This document shows positions 38,750 through 47,539 of a stretch of DNA of 64,000 nt, piece by piece. A model generated the notes under the pieces. It was not told where the DNA came from and ran no database searches. It saw only the letters and a program-made list of their open reading frames with translations. How positions within the stretch are numbered: position 1 is the stretch's first letter; each line of letters opens with the position of its first letter. This stretch comes from Lentibacillus sp. JNUCC-1. GTDB taxonomy: Bacteria; Bacillota; Bacilli; Bacillales; Amphibacillaceae. Position numbers and translations under genes: made by a program. Location: positions 1,240,001-1,304,000 of the forward strand of contig NZ_WHOH01000003.1 in the NCBI RefSeq assembly GCF_009741735.1, written 5' to 3'.

Positions 38750-41565
38750 TTAGTTTCCAGTATTTTTTTGTTGTTTATTGTCACCTTGCCCTTGTTTATC
38801 GCCATTTCCGTCGTCTTTTTATTATTACTGTTATTGCCGCCGTCTCCATTGTCATTTTGATTATCACCGTCTTTTTGAGGGACTGTGACACTTGCTGATT
38901 GAGGATCACCTTTTTTATTTTGGTTGGCTCCATTTTTGCCAATAGGCGTGACGGTAATCGTATATTGACCCGGCGGCAGTTCACCTGATATTTCAATTCC
39001 GTTTGATTCAACAGTTTGAGTCTTGCTGTTCGGGCCACTGACTTTTACCTCAAATGAGGCAGGAGGACCGTTATACCCCCAACTGACGTCAATCATCGAA
39101 TCAGAAGCTACGTATTGAGCTGACAGATTTTGAACAGCCGGAATTTGCTGTGCTTCGTCATCTCCGTTGTTTTCCTCATTATTTTCATTTTCTTCATTGT
39201 TCTCTTCATTGTTTTCTTCATCTTTATCACCAGGAACTTTAAGTTTGACCGTTTTTGGATCACTGTCAGCGGCTGCAGTGTCTTTCCCTTTGACAACTAC
39301 TTGTATCGTATATTCTGCGCCTTCTTCAACGTTGGATATTTCTATCGCAGTTTTGTCCGTTGTCGACAGGTTTTTCATGCCGCCATCATCGATCGCTGCG
39401 CTGATCTCAAAGGTGACATCTTCGCCAGAATCATAAGACCATTCCACGTCAATTAATTCATCATCCTTATTATATTCGGCTTTTAAATCACTTACTGGAT
39501 CAAGCTTGTCAAATTTTTCCGAAGTTGATTTAGGTTCAGTTCCTTTTACGAACAGTTCAGTAACGATCCTGGAGTCAGGTGTATACTCACTTGGCAGAGC
39601 TGGCGGATTGGATCCTTTTTCAACTTGAACCTCGGAAACAGAGCTCGGTTTCGACCAGTCTGGTGTCTCAATGTCTTTGGATATATCTTGCATGGTCAGC
39701 TTAAACAAATCCAATGCGATTGTCGTATCTTTGGAATCAATGCTTAAATCATTGGCACCCTCATAGCCGGTCCATACGGAAATGGTATAGTTGGTCGTGT
39801 ATCCGCTGAACCATCTGTCTCTGGTTTTGTCGGTCGTTCCTGTTTTTCCCGCTACTGGCAAACCAGGGATTTGTACTCTTTGACCAGTGCCTTCTTTTAC
39901 GACATCTTTTAACATGTCGGTAACCATATAAGCGGTGTAATCTTCCATGACAGCTTTGGGTTCAGGCTTGAATTCCATCGTTTCGCCGTCTTGAAATTCG
40001 ATTTTGGTTACAGAATAAGGTTCATTATAAACACCTTCGTTACCAAAAGCCCGGTAAGCACCGGCAAGCTGAAGCGTCGTAACATCTGTCGAGGTGCCGC
40101 CGATCACATCTCGCAAGTTAATATTCTTTTCAAAGTTAATTCCAAGGCTTTCTGCAAACGACTGGGCCTGAGAAGGGTCCACTTCCTCAAATAATTTAAC
40201 AGAAGGGACGTTTCGAGAGTCGACTAATGCATGGCGCATGGTCATCCAGCCTTCAAATTTTTGGTCGACGTTTCTGATGTCACTTGAGCCCTTCACCTCA
40301 TAGGGCTTATCATCGTTAAGTTGATGATAGGTTGACAGCTTTTCATATTCAATGGCCGGTCCATAGGCTATAATCGGCTTGAAAGTTGAACCAGGTTGAT
40401 TGTGTCCTTGAGTCGCATAGCTGAACCCACCATTTTTGACTCCGTCTACAGCACCGCCAATCGCCCGGATCGCCCCTGTTTTCGTATCCAGAACTGTCAT
40501 CCCAGCCTGGAACGCACGCTCATCCCCATTATCGTCTGTTTTGTCCTCGGGGTATGTGATGCCATGATCGCCATCACGTGACATGAGATACTCGACACGA
40601 TCTTGCACAGAAGGATCCAAAGTTGTATATATTTTTAGTCCATCTGTCCGTATGTCCGCATCATCTGCTTTATTTGCTACTTCTTTTTCCACTTGCTTTA
40701 CAAATGCTTCATAGGGTGTTGCTTGAGGTTTCTTGCCTTCGAGCAGTGATGCAATTTCTACTGTTCTCGCTTCTTCAGCATCTTCTTCGCTGATCTTGTC
40801 ATGTCTAACCATAAGCTTTAATACCGTGTTCATGCGTTTTTTCATCAAATCCGGATTTTCATACGGATCATAGGCAGAAGGGCGTTGTGGGAGACCTGCA
40901 AGAATGGCTGCTTCTGGTAGTGTCAGTTCATTTAGGTCTGTTTTACCAAAATAAACTTCTGCGGCTTTGGCAACGCCATATGCATTACTGCCATAGTAAA
41001 TTTTGTTTAGATACATGGCCAGGATTTCTTCTTTGCTATATTCTCTCTCAAGCTTGAGCGCCATCCATTGTTCCTGCACTTTCAGCTTGATTTTTTTGTC
41101 ACGGGCGAGAAAGTAGTTTTCAACCACTTGCTGGGTAATGGTGCTTGCACCTTCAGACCCGAATCCATTTTTAATGTTGGCGATAATGGCCCCGCCAATA
41201 CGTTTCAAATCAATACCAGAGTGTTCGAAAAACCTGACATCCTCTGTGGCTGTGACAGCATTGATGAGAACAGGGGGGAGATCATCATATTCGATCTTTG
41301 TCCGGTTTTGCGCCCCCAGGTCACCAATCAGGTCACCATTGATATCGTATAATTGTGATGAAAACGGATCTTGAAGTTTATCCGGATCTATGCCCGGTGC
41401 GGTAGCTGCGTAATAAGCAAATAAACCGCCGACACTGATCATTCCCACCAAGCCAACTAAGAGCAGGATCAGAATGACTCTTTTCCACATAGGTTTCTTT
41501 TGAGATTTTTTTTGAGCTTTCTGTTGTTTCCGTCTTGCTGTGCGTGAATTATTATTTTCAGCCAT
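38750..41565 (-). CDS. ponA: Penicillin-binding protein 1A (class A), with frameshift in C-terminal tail
   Basis: A basic cytoplasmic N-terminus and membrane span (residues 29-52) precede a GT51 glycosyltransferase domain (EDVRFFEHSGID near 108-119, STITQQ at 141-146) and a transpeptidase domain with SxxK at S393, SRN at 450 and KTGT at 574. Two fibronectin type III-like domains (about 690-780 and 810-895) flank an Asn/Glu-rich linker (783-806). The uncorrected frame runs on as antisense of nth to 38164. One more base in the run at 38816-38820 gives a hydrophilic Gly/Asp/Gln/Asn tail ending at 38750, next to the terminator, total ~938 residues. Confidence 0.92.
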
Positions 41566-41569
41566 GGCT

Positions 41570-42166
41570 TCAATCCTCCGATCTAAAATAAAGCCTGTCG
41601 ATGATGTTTAAATAATCTACCCTTGCTTGAAAGTGAAAAGGGATATAAAACCCTTTGGACTCAATATCTTGAAATGGTATGGATTTTCTGCCTCCATTAT
41701 CCTGAGCATACCAATAATCCAAGAGCTTGTCAGCTTCAAGAAAATATGTTGCATCTAATGAAGAAAAGCGAATAATGACAAAGGCAATACCACCATGTTC
41801 AATGATTTGCTTCATATGCTCCGCTTGGTGCTCGTGGATGTTTTTGAGCGGGAAGCGTGTGGTGTGCTTGGTTTCTTTAGCCTCGAAGTCAATGTATTTA
41901 CCTCGATAGATCCCGTTGTAATCCGTCGTGGATGCTTGCTTGAAATAACCTTCCTTTATAACAGCAGCACTTCGTTTCGGGTAATGGACATCAACGATCT
42001 GAACGGGTGTCGGCTTTTTATGAACAATTGCTTTATTAGTCGATAAATAGAATATATTCGTTGCATTGATATCTTCTTCGAGAGACATACCACGATTGGC
42101 AAAGTTTGGTTTTGCTGTATTTTGTTGCACTTGATTTGACCTTCTTTGCCCGTTTGGGTAATTCAC
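41570..42166 (-). CDS. recU: Holliday junction resolvase RecU
   Basis: 198 residues from GTG (complement of 42164-42166), which has GGAGGTG six bases upstream; the ATG at 42181 would place that site inside the gene. Conserved YPNG start, SNRGM-like FANRGMSLEEDIN, HYPKRSAAVIKEGYF, and nuclease residues in TDYNGIYRGKYIDFEAKET. It resolves recombination intermediates and pairs with RuvAB. It is followed four bases later by ponA, the conserved recU-ponA operon. Confidence 0.95.
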   Translation of the reverse strand: MNYPNGQRRSNQVQQNTAKPNFANRGMSLEEDINATNIFYLSTNKAIVHKKPTPVQIVDVHYPKRSAAVIKEGYFKQASTTDYNGIYRGKYIDFEAKETKHTTRFPLKNIHEHQAEHMKQIIEHGGIAFVIIRFSSLDATYFLEADKLLDYWYAQDNGGRKSIPFQDIESKGFYIPFHFQARVDYLNIIDRLYFRSED

Positions 42167-42288
42167 TTCTTGCACCTCCATGTCTCACAGTATCATATCA
42201 GAATCCCGCTTCTCTTGGTAATTATTCAGCATATTTTAATCTGCTGGCGGCAGATTAATAAATAACTTGTTTCAATAAGGGGGACTCA

Positions 42289-43239
42289 ATGTTGCTTAAA
42301 AGAAATCACCATCCCATTCATTATATAATAAAAAAGGCCAGAGCGCATAATATGGATAATATTTCCCGGACCAAGGCTTATCAAAACTTTTATTTTCATC
42401 ATCCTGAAATCAGGTGGGCCCTGCTGGCGTCGGTTGTTTCGAGAAATGCGGGATGGAATATGACAGATTTATGTCTGCCGCCGTATTTAAATATGCTTAC
42501 AAGCAAAGATTTAAGGTATTTATTTATGACATATGAACGGGCCAATTGGTTGATTTTTTCAGACGCTTATCCTCAGCTGCTTGTGTATGAAAGATCTAAA
42601 CAAACGAATCAACCCTGTTTTAATTGGCTGAGGACGCTAAACGTATCAGAATATATCATTCAAGAATGGGAGCATTTTTGGACATACCGTGATGAAACGA
42701 GGCTGATGCATGCGCTTATTGTTAATGAACAAAATGTTATTGAAAATCCAGTCATACAGCAATCATTCTTTAAACGGCGTGTGTTTCGTGAAACACCTTA
42801 TTTCATGCAACGTATATTAAGGATGAACGCTGTCCTGCTGCCGACGCGCTCGAGTGCTTTATATGGCATAACCGTGAAAAAGTTTACAAACTTAGACAAT
42901 CGTATTGCTTTAGGAAAACAGCTCGCCAAGTATCTCTTTGAATCCGGGATCTATACAAAGGTAATTGATTTTGCTATTCATGTTGAACATACGGGCTCGA
43001 GACGGGATTATGAAATCTACCACGAATTCCCATTTCCATACGCACCAGTGCTAAGATCCATATACCCGGTTATTACACATCATGATCAAATAAGGATAGA
43101 TTGGTTTAACCGAAAACGCAAATACTCTATAAAGATAGGGAGGGAAAAAGACGCGGATATAAAAGATATCAGTCGCCGATATTATCAAAAAAGGCATTTA
43201 TTATTCGCTTATAATCATTTCAAACAAATGCTGACATGA
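42289..43239 (+). CDS. yppC: YppC, DUF2515 family protein
   Basis: 316 residues, close to B. subtilis YppC. NISRTKAYQNFYFHHPEIRW, LLASVVSRNAGWNMTDL and YFMQRILRMNAVLLPTR are family-like. It is divergent from recU; the 120 bases between hold a small inverted repeat AATCTGC/GCAGATT at 42238-42256. No catalytic motif recognised; function unknown. Confidence 0.87.
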   Translation: MLLKRNHHPIHYIIKKARAHNMDNISRTKAYQNFYFHHPEIRWALLASVVSRNAGWNMTDLCLPPYLNMLTSKDLRYLFMTYERANWLIFSDAYPQLLVYERSKQTNQPCFNWLRTLNVSEYIIQEWEHFWTYRDETRLMHALIVNEQNVIENPVIQQSFFKRRVFRETPYFMQRILRMNAVLLPTRSSALYGITVKKFTNLDNRIALGKQLAKYLFESGIYTKVIDFAIHVEHTGSRRDYEIYHEFPFPYAPVLRSIYPVITHHDQIRIDWFNRKRKYSIKIGREKDADIKDISRRYYQKRHLLFAYNHFKQMLT

Positions 43240-43241
43240 CA

Positions 43242-43265
43242 AAACCCAGGCATCCGCCTGGGTTT
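43242..43265. terminator. Terminator between yppC and sspM
   Basis: AAACCCAGGC pairs perfectly with GCCTGGGTTT around a four-base loop; usable from both sides of these convergent genes. Confidence 0.75.
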
Positions 43266-43271
43266 GTATGT

Positions 43272-43385
43272 TTAAGTGGATGGACGATTGGGACCCGCCA
43301 GCTTCTTGTCTCTTTGAAGCGGAGGTGTGTTGCGGTTCTTTTTTTGATGGTTCTTTTCGGGCATATCATGTGTTTTCTTAGTCAT
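43272..43385 (-). CDS. sspM: Small acid-soluble spore protein SspM
   Basis: 37 residues, very basic, with no hydrophobic stretch. It begins MTKKTHDMPEK and ends RDKKLAGPNRPST; this end is nearly identical to the C-terminus of B. subtilis SspM (DKKLGGPNRPST), and the gene lies at the same locus, next to yppC. An AAGGAGG site precedes the ATG at 43383-43385 (complement). SspM is a minor forespore-made protein of unknown exact role. Confidence 0.85.
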   Translation of the reverse strand: MTKKTHDMPEKNHQKKNRNTPPLQRDKKLAGPNRPST

Positions 43386-43545
43386 AATTCATTCCTCCTT
43401 CTTGGATAGTGTGTCTGGATTAAAACGAAATATGAGGGTTATACACATGTTTTGTATATTTAGTTCTAGTTTTGTCGACTGAGCAGGTTAATCCGAACAA
43501 ATCACGAACTATACTATAACACTTTAAAAAGGGAAGGTGGATTTT

Positions 43546-43767
43546 ATGACAATGGCCATGCAAATCTCAAAGAAAGCGCCTGAAAAAGGGATTGAAACGT
43601 CTGATTATATTAAACGTCTTCTTCATATGACCGATCAATTACGGATTGCCGAACAAAAAGTGACCATGTCAATTGAGAGGGAGATCGAAAGTATATACAA
43701 GAAACATCAATATGCAGTCAATACAGGGTTCATCTCGATAGATGATTTAAATAAAGAAAAACCATAA
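43546..43767 (+). CDS. Small hypothetical protein between sspM and yppE
   Basis: 73 residues from ATG 43546 with AAGGTGG upstream. Mostly helical, charged, with no membrane segment or cysteines. It stands where B. subtilis has the yppD region, but I do not recognise the sequence well enough to name it. Good ribosome site and normal codon use support that it is real. Confidence 0.65.
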   Translation: MTMAMQISKKAPEKGIETSDYIKRLLHMTDQLRIAEQKVTMSIEREIESIYKKHQYAVNTGFISIDDLNKEKP

Positions 43768-43848
43768 ACTCAACTTAAGTTTTGTGCCAAATGTCCTAAA
43801 ACATGGTATAATGTTATTATAGCTTCGGAAATAAAGGCAGGTACTGAT

Positions 43849-44241
43849 ATGAGTACATTGAGACAATTAACCATACAACTTAAACAAAAACTTGAGCGCT
43901 TAAAAAAGATGTATGAAGAGAACGAACCACCCGAGTCTATAAAAGATAAACAATTCTTTCTGCATATGAAGGAAGAAACAGCTCCTGTTTATGAAGAGCT
44001 TGCACAATGGGAAGAACGTGTCCTGGATGTTGTAAAAGAACAGCGCATTAACTTGCATCCGCAACAGATTACGTCTACAAAAGAAAACATGGAGCTTGTA
44101 ATTTTGCACAGCTATTACATTGATGCGCGAGAGAAGCGTTATATGGAACTTTATAAATCTATTTTGTATATATTCGATCAACTGTTGAGGAGTCTTGAGA
44201 CACTGCAGCATGATGACACTGGAGGACAAACGGATGCATAA
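43849..44241 (+). CDS. yppE: YppE, DUF1798 family protein
   Basis: 130 residues, all-helical and charged. FFLHMKEETAPVYEELAQWEE and LHPQQITSTKENMELVILHSYY match the YppE four-helix family. It has AAGGCAGG upstream and overlaps the next gene by eight bases. Function unknown. Confidence 0.87.
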   Translation: MSTLRQLTIQLKQKLERLKKMYEENEPPESIKDKQFFLHMKEETAPVYEELAQWEERVLDVVKEQRINLHPQQITSTKENMELVILHSYYIDAREKRYMELYKSILYIFDQLLRSLETLQHDDTGGQTDA

Positions 44242-44638
44242 AAGCGATTTAGTTGATAAAGCAGTAGAAGCGATGAAACAGGCATATGTACCCTATTCGA
44301 AATTCCCCGTTGGTGCAGCACTGCTGACTGCTGATGGGACTGTTTATACAGGGTGCAATATTGAAAATGCCGCCTATCCTTTAGCATGCTGTGCGGAGCG
44401 TGTTGCGATATTTAAAGCTATTTCAGACGGCTGCACCGTATTTGAACAATTGGCCGTAACAGCAGAAACGGATCGTCCTGTACCGCCTTGCGGATCATGC
44501 AGACAAGTGATGAGTGAATTTTTCCCGAAGGATATGGTCATTCATCTGGCTAACTCGAACCGTGAAGTTACCACACTCAGAATGGAAGAGCTGCTGCCAT
44601 ATTCCTTTCAGGCAGAAGATATGGATCATAGTCATTAG
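44234..44638 (+). CDS. cdd: Cytidine deaminase
   Basis: 134 residues from ATG 44234 (GGAGGAC upstream), the small tetrameric type. Zinc site CAERVAIF (C-A-E) and PPCGSCRQVM, with YVPYSKFPVGAALLT and GCNIENAAYP for substrate binding. It deaminates cytidine and deoxycytidine in salvage. In B. subtilis cdd is at another locus (near era), so this may be a second copy or a moved gene. Confidence 0.94.
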   Translation: MHKSDLVDKAVEAMKQAYVPYSKFPVGAALLTADGTVYTGCNIENAAYPLACCAERVAIFKAISDGCTVFEQLAVTAETDRPVPPCGSCRQVMSEFFPKDMVIHLANSNREVTTLRMEELLPYSFQAEDMDHSH

Positions 44639-44681
44639 ATGGTCATCAAACGGACATTAAATCTTAATATGAAAAAGCAGA

Positions 44682-44707
44682 GAGGCTGATTTTCAGCTTC
44701 TTATTTT
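44682..44707 (+). terminator. Possible terminator after cdd
   Basis: GAGGCTGA pairs with TCAGCTTC (one G.U) followed by TTATTTT. Confidence 0.5.
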
Positions 44708-44832
44708 GATGCTATACTTGAGATGGTTATACATAAACAAAATGACCATGCATAAATTGTATCAATAACATAAGCATGGACATAAGATTTCAGGCTATTT
44801 TTGCCTGGTAAAGATTAACGAGGTGAATAAAT

Positions 44833-45141
44833 ATGACAACAGGCCGTACACAACTCGCAATAAACGATATTGTGGAAAAAGAATTTAAAACAGGCTTACG
44901 AGGCTATAATCAAGAGGAAGTTGATGCGTTTCTAGACACAATCATTCAGGATTATGAAGCCCTACAAGGTGAAATAACGCAATTAAAGCAGGAAAATGAA
45001 CGACTCAAAAAAAACGCTTCGTCATCAGGATCATCACGCTCACAGCAATCAACTGCGCCAAACCAAGTTAACTACGATGTGCTCAAACGTTTGTCCAATT
45101 TAGAAAAAGCGGTATTTGGCAAACGCACGATGGACACATGA
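44833..45141 (+). CDS. gpsB: Cell division regulator GpsB
   Basis: 102 residues. The DivIVA-like N-terminal domain contains IVEKEFKTGLRGYNQEEVDAF, followed by a coiled coil, a Ser/Gln linker and a C-terminal trimerisation segment (YDVLKRLSNLEKAVFG). It shuttles PBP1 between septum and lateral wall. Its place just before rnpB matches B. subtilis, and its partner ponA is in the same window. Confidence 0.95.
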   Translation: MTTGRTQLAINDIVEKEFKTGLRGYNQEEVDAFLDTIIQDYEALQGEITQLKQENERLKKNASSSGSSRSQQSTAPNQVNYDVLKRLSNLEKAVFGKRTMDT

Positions 45142-45192
45142 TTTTTGCATCTTTTTTCCAGTGTTTTCAAAGGCGGATTATGCTATAATAAT

Positions 45193-45585
45193 ATAGGAAT
45201 ACTCACGTAATCGCTGCAGACTTGATCTGCAGAGGAAAGTCCATACTCACACAGGCTGAGATGCCTGTAGTGTTCGTGCTTGACGAAACGATAAGTCAAG
45301 GTAGCCATACGGCTAACGGCAGCGGAGCCCCTAAGTCAATTGATATGGGGCAGTACGCTTGAAAGTGCCACAGTGACGTATGCGTAGTGGAAACACTGCG
45401 CGTGGAACGCGGTAAACCCCACGAGTGAGCAACCCAAACAAAGGTAGGGGCACCCTTGATTAGGAAATTCAACCGAAAAAGGGACAAGAACTTTCTTGTA
45501 GACAGATGATTACGACCGTTGTACGAGGCTGACCACCGCTTGCAGTACGACGGAACAGAATATGGCTTACAGAGTATTCCTATGG
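45193..45585 (+). ncRNA. rnpB: RNase P RNA, type B
   Basis: The conserved cores are readable: GTAATCGCTGCAG, GAGGAAAGTCCAT, TGAAAGTGCCACAGTGACG, GTGGAACGCGGTAAACCCC, and near the 3' end CAGTACGACGGAACA and GGCTTACAGA. The ends pair as AGGAATACTC (45195) with GAGTATTCCT (45572), the P1 helix. Length (~390 nt) and lack of an A-type P6 fit the Bacillus B type. A TATAAT at 45184-45189 directly upstream is a likely -10. It is the catalytic RNA that trims tRNA 5' leaders. Confidence 0.96.
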
Positions 45586-45598
45586 TCAACACACGATA

Positions 45599-45629
45599 AA
45601 CCTTCCAATTTTATTGGTAAGGTTTTTTA
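45599..45629 (+). terminator. Rho-independent terminator after rnpB
   Basis: AACCTT-CCAAT pairs with ATTGGTAAGGTT (one bulge), followed by TTTTAT. Confidence 0.8.
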
Positions 45630-45688
45630 TTTTATACCTTAACATGATACACTGAAATCAATTAAAAAGATGTGGAAGGAATTATGCT

Positions 45689-46818
45689 ATGAAAAAAGAT
45701 GTTACGTTAATTGCTACAGCGGCTATGGGCCTTGAGTCTATTGTGGCTCAAGAAGTTAAAAATCTAGGTTACGCTCCGAAAGTGGATAACGGAGCTGTTT
45801 ATTTCGATGCCCCATTATCCGCCATTCCGCGTTGTAATTTATGGCTTCGGACGGCTGATCGTCTTAAGATTCAAGTAGGTGAATTTAAGGCAGACACATT
45901 TGATGCATTATTTGAAGGTGTAAAAGCCTTGCCATGGGAATTTTTTGTGAGTGAGGACGGTGCTTTCCCTGTCCAAGGCAAATCTGTTAAATCGACTTTG
46001 TACAGTGTCCCGGATTGTCAGGCGATTACTAAGAAGGCCATCGCAGAGCGTTTGAAATTAAAATATGGATTGGCTTCAAAAATGCCTGAATCAGGCCCCC
46101 TTTATAAAGTGGAAGTCGCTCTTCTTAAAGATCAAGTATCATTAACCCTTGATACGTCAGGGGCTGGTTTGCATAAGCGGGGATATCGAACAGGGCAAGG
46201 AAGTGCTCCTTTAAAAGAAACGCTTGCTGCAGCTCTTGTTTTATTGACCAACTGGAAGCCTGATGAGCCGTTTGTAGATCCTTTTTGCGGTTCGGGCACA
46301 ATTCCGATAGAAGCAGCTTTAATAGGACAGAATATAGCACCTGGATTCAACAGGGAATTTGACTCCGAAAATTGGTCGATCATATCTTCAAAATTCTGGG
46401 ACAAGGCTTTTGAAGAAGCGGAAGATCAGGCTGATTATGACCAAGCTTTGGACATTACCGGCAGTGACATCGATCATAATATGATTAGCATCTCCAAACA
46501 GAATGCAATGGAAGCAGGTCTTGCTGATCTTATATCATGGAAGCAGATGCAAGTGCGCGATCTGACCATTAAACGTCATAATGGATATATTGTCACCAAT
46601 CCCCCGTATGGGGAACGAATTGGCGACAAGGATAAAGTCGCTCAATTATATAAATCCCTGGGGGCGTCATGAACAACCATCCTTCATGGAGTGTCTATGT
46701 ATTGACAGCGTTTGAACAATTTGAAGCCCTGTATGGAAAACAGGCTACTAAGAAGCGGAAATTATTTAACGGCTTTATTAAAACAGATTACTATCAGTAT
46801 TTTGGAAGTAAGAAATAG
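45689..46818 (+). pseudogene. rlmL: THUMP-domain 23S rRNA guanine-N2 methyltransferase (RlmL/YpsC), frameshifted near the C-terminus
   Basis: The first frame gives 327 residues: a THUMP-type N-terminus (LIATAAMGLESIVAQEV), then a methyltransferase domain with FVDPFCGSGTIPIEAA, GSDIDHNM and catalytic NPPYGERIG. It stops abruptly at 46672. The overlapping frame reads WSVYVLTAFEQFEALYG and KKRKLFNGFIKTDYYQ, the normal C-terminus. One extra G in the run 46660-46664 rejoins them into ~376 residues, the family length. It lies after rnpB as ypsC does in B. subtilis. Confidence 0.88.
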
Positions 46819-46863
46819 AAAAACGTCATCACGCATACATGTGTATGCGTGATGACGTTTTTA
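46819..46863. terminator. Bidirectional terminator between rlmL and sco
   Basis: A near-perfect 21-bp palindrome (AAAAACGTCATCACGCATAC and its complement) with A and T runs on both sides, between convergent genes. Confidence 0.92.
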
Positions 46864-46866
46864 AGC

Positions 46867-47454
46867 TTAATTAATCGTACTCATAATGCGTCTGTATACT
46901 TTATCCTTATCAAAGCCGCTTCCCATTGTGAATTGCTCGCGGAGATTATTGTTTTTATCGAGGAAATAGGTAAAGGTGGAATGAATAATGTCACCAGTGC
47001 CTGGGTCCCGATAAAGAAAATTCAAAGAATCGGTTATTTTTTTCGTGTCTTCCTCTGATCCCCTTAGAAACAACCAGCCGTCATCTTCTTTATCTACATT
47101 GAATAATGAGGCATAATCTTTTAAAACCTCTTTTGTATCCTGTCTCGGGTCGATGGTAATCGTAATAAATTCAATTTCATCTCCAAACACGCCGGCTTCT
47201 TCAAGCTCATCTCGCAGCTTGGACATTTCTAACGTTGTGACTGGGCATACATCTGGACAGTTGGTGTACATAAATTCAATTAATCGTGCTTTTTTAGGCA
47301 TATTTTCGAAAGAATATGATTCGTCGAATGCTGTTTCCATTACAACGTCTTTAGGCAATTCTGCGCTTCCGGGTCTGATTATAGTCAAATAAAGTATACC
47401 TGCAGAAATTCCCAGAACGAGAAGGACGCCAAATGTTATATAAAGCTTTTTCAT
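46867..47454 (-). CDS. SCO1/SenC copper chaperone
   Basis: 195 residues with an N-terminal membrane anchor (TFGVLLVLGISAGILYLTI). The copper motif CPDVCP (C-x3-C) and a distal His in IIHSTFTYF are present in a thioredoxin-like fold. SCO proteins metallate the CuA site of oxidase subunit II. Located directly downstream of the ba3-type oxidase genes and transcribed with them, with AGGAGG ahead of its ATG. B. subtilis YpmQ is the related protein. Confidence 0.93.
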   Translation of the reverse strand: MKKLYITFGVLLVLGISAGILYLTIIRPGSAELPKDVVMETAFDESYSFENMPKKARLIEFMYTNCPDVCPVTTLEMSKLRDELEEAGVFGDEIEFITITIDPRQDTKEVLKDYASLFNVDKEDDGWLFLRGSEEDTKKITDSLNFLYRDPGTGDIIHSTFTYFLDKNNNLREQFTMGSGFDKDKVYRRIMSTIN

Positions 47455-47489
47455 GAGTTAACCTCCTAACCAAACGATTCACTCATAAG

Positions 47490-47531
47490 AGAAAGGGGGA
47501 GAGGGCATCGTCTCCCAGAACCCCCTATTTA
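47490..47531 (-). terminator. Possible hairpin between cbaA and sco
   Basis: On the minus strand GGGGG...GGG pairs with CCC...CCCCC, followed by TTTCTCTT. It could reduce read-through into sco. Confidence 0.4.
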
Positions 47532-47539
47532 TTTTCCTT

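Noticed and set aside
38164..38750. C-terminal extension of PBP1A by ~195 residues antisense to nth
   Set aside because: It crosses a bidirectional terminator, has no similarity to PBP tails, and disappears when one base is restored in the 38816-38820 run.
39130..39456. Plus-strand frames opposite the ponA low-complexity linker
   Set aside because: Biased composition of the coding strand (Asn/Glu codons) produces long Phe/Ser-rich open frames on the other strand; no ribosome site or homology.
43240..43545. Sigma-G promoter for sspM
   Set aside because: GTATA-like and CATNNTA-like strings exist but not at the required spacing.
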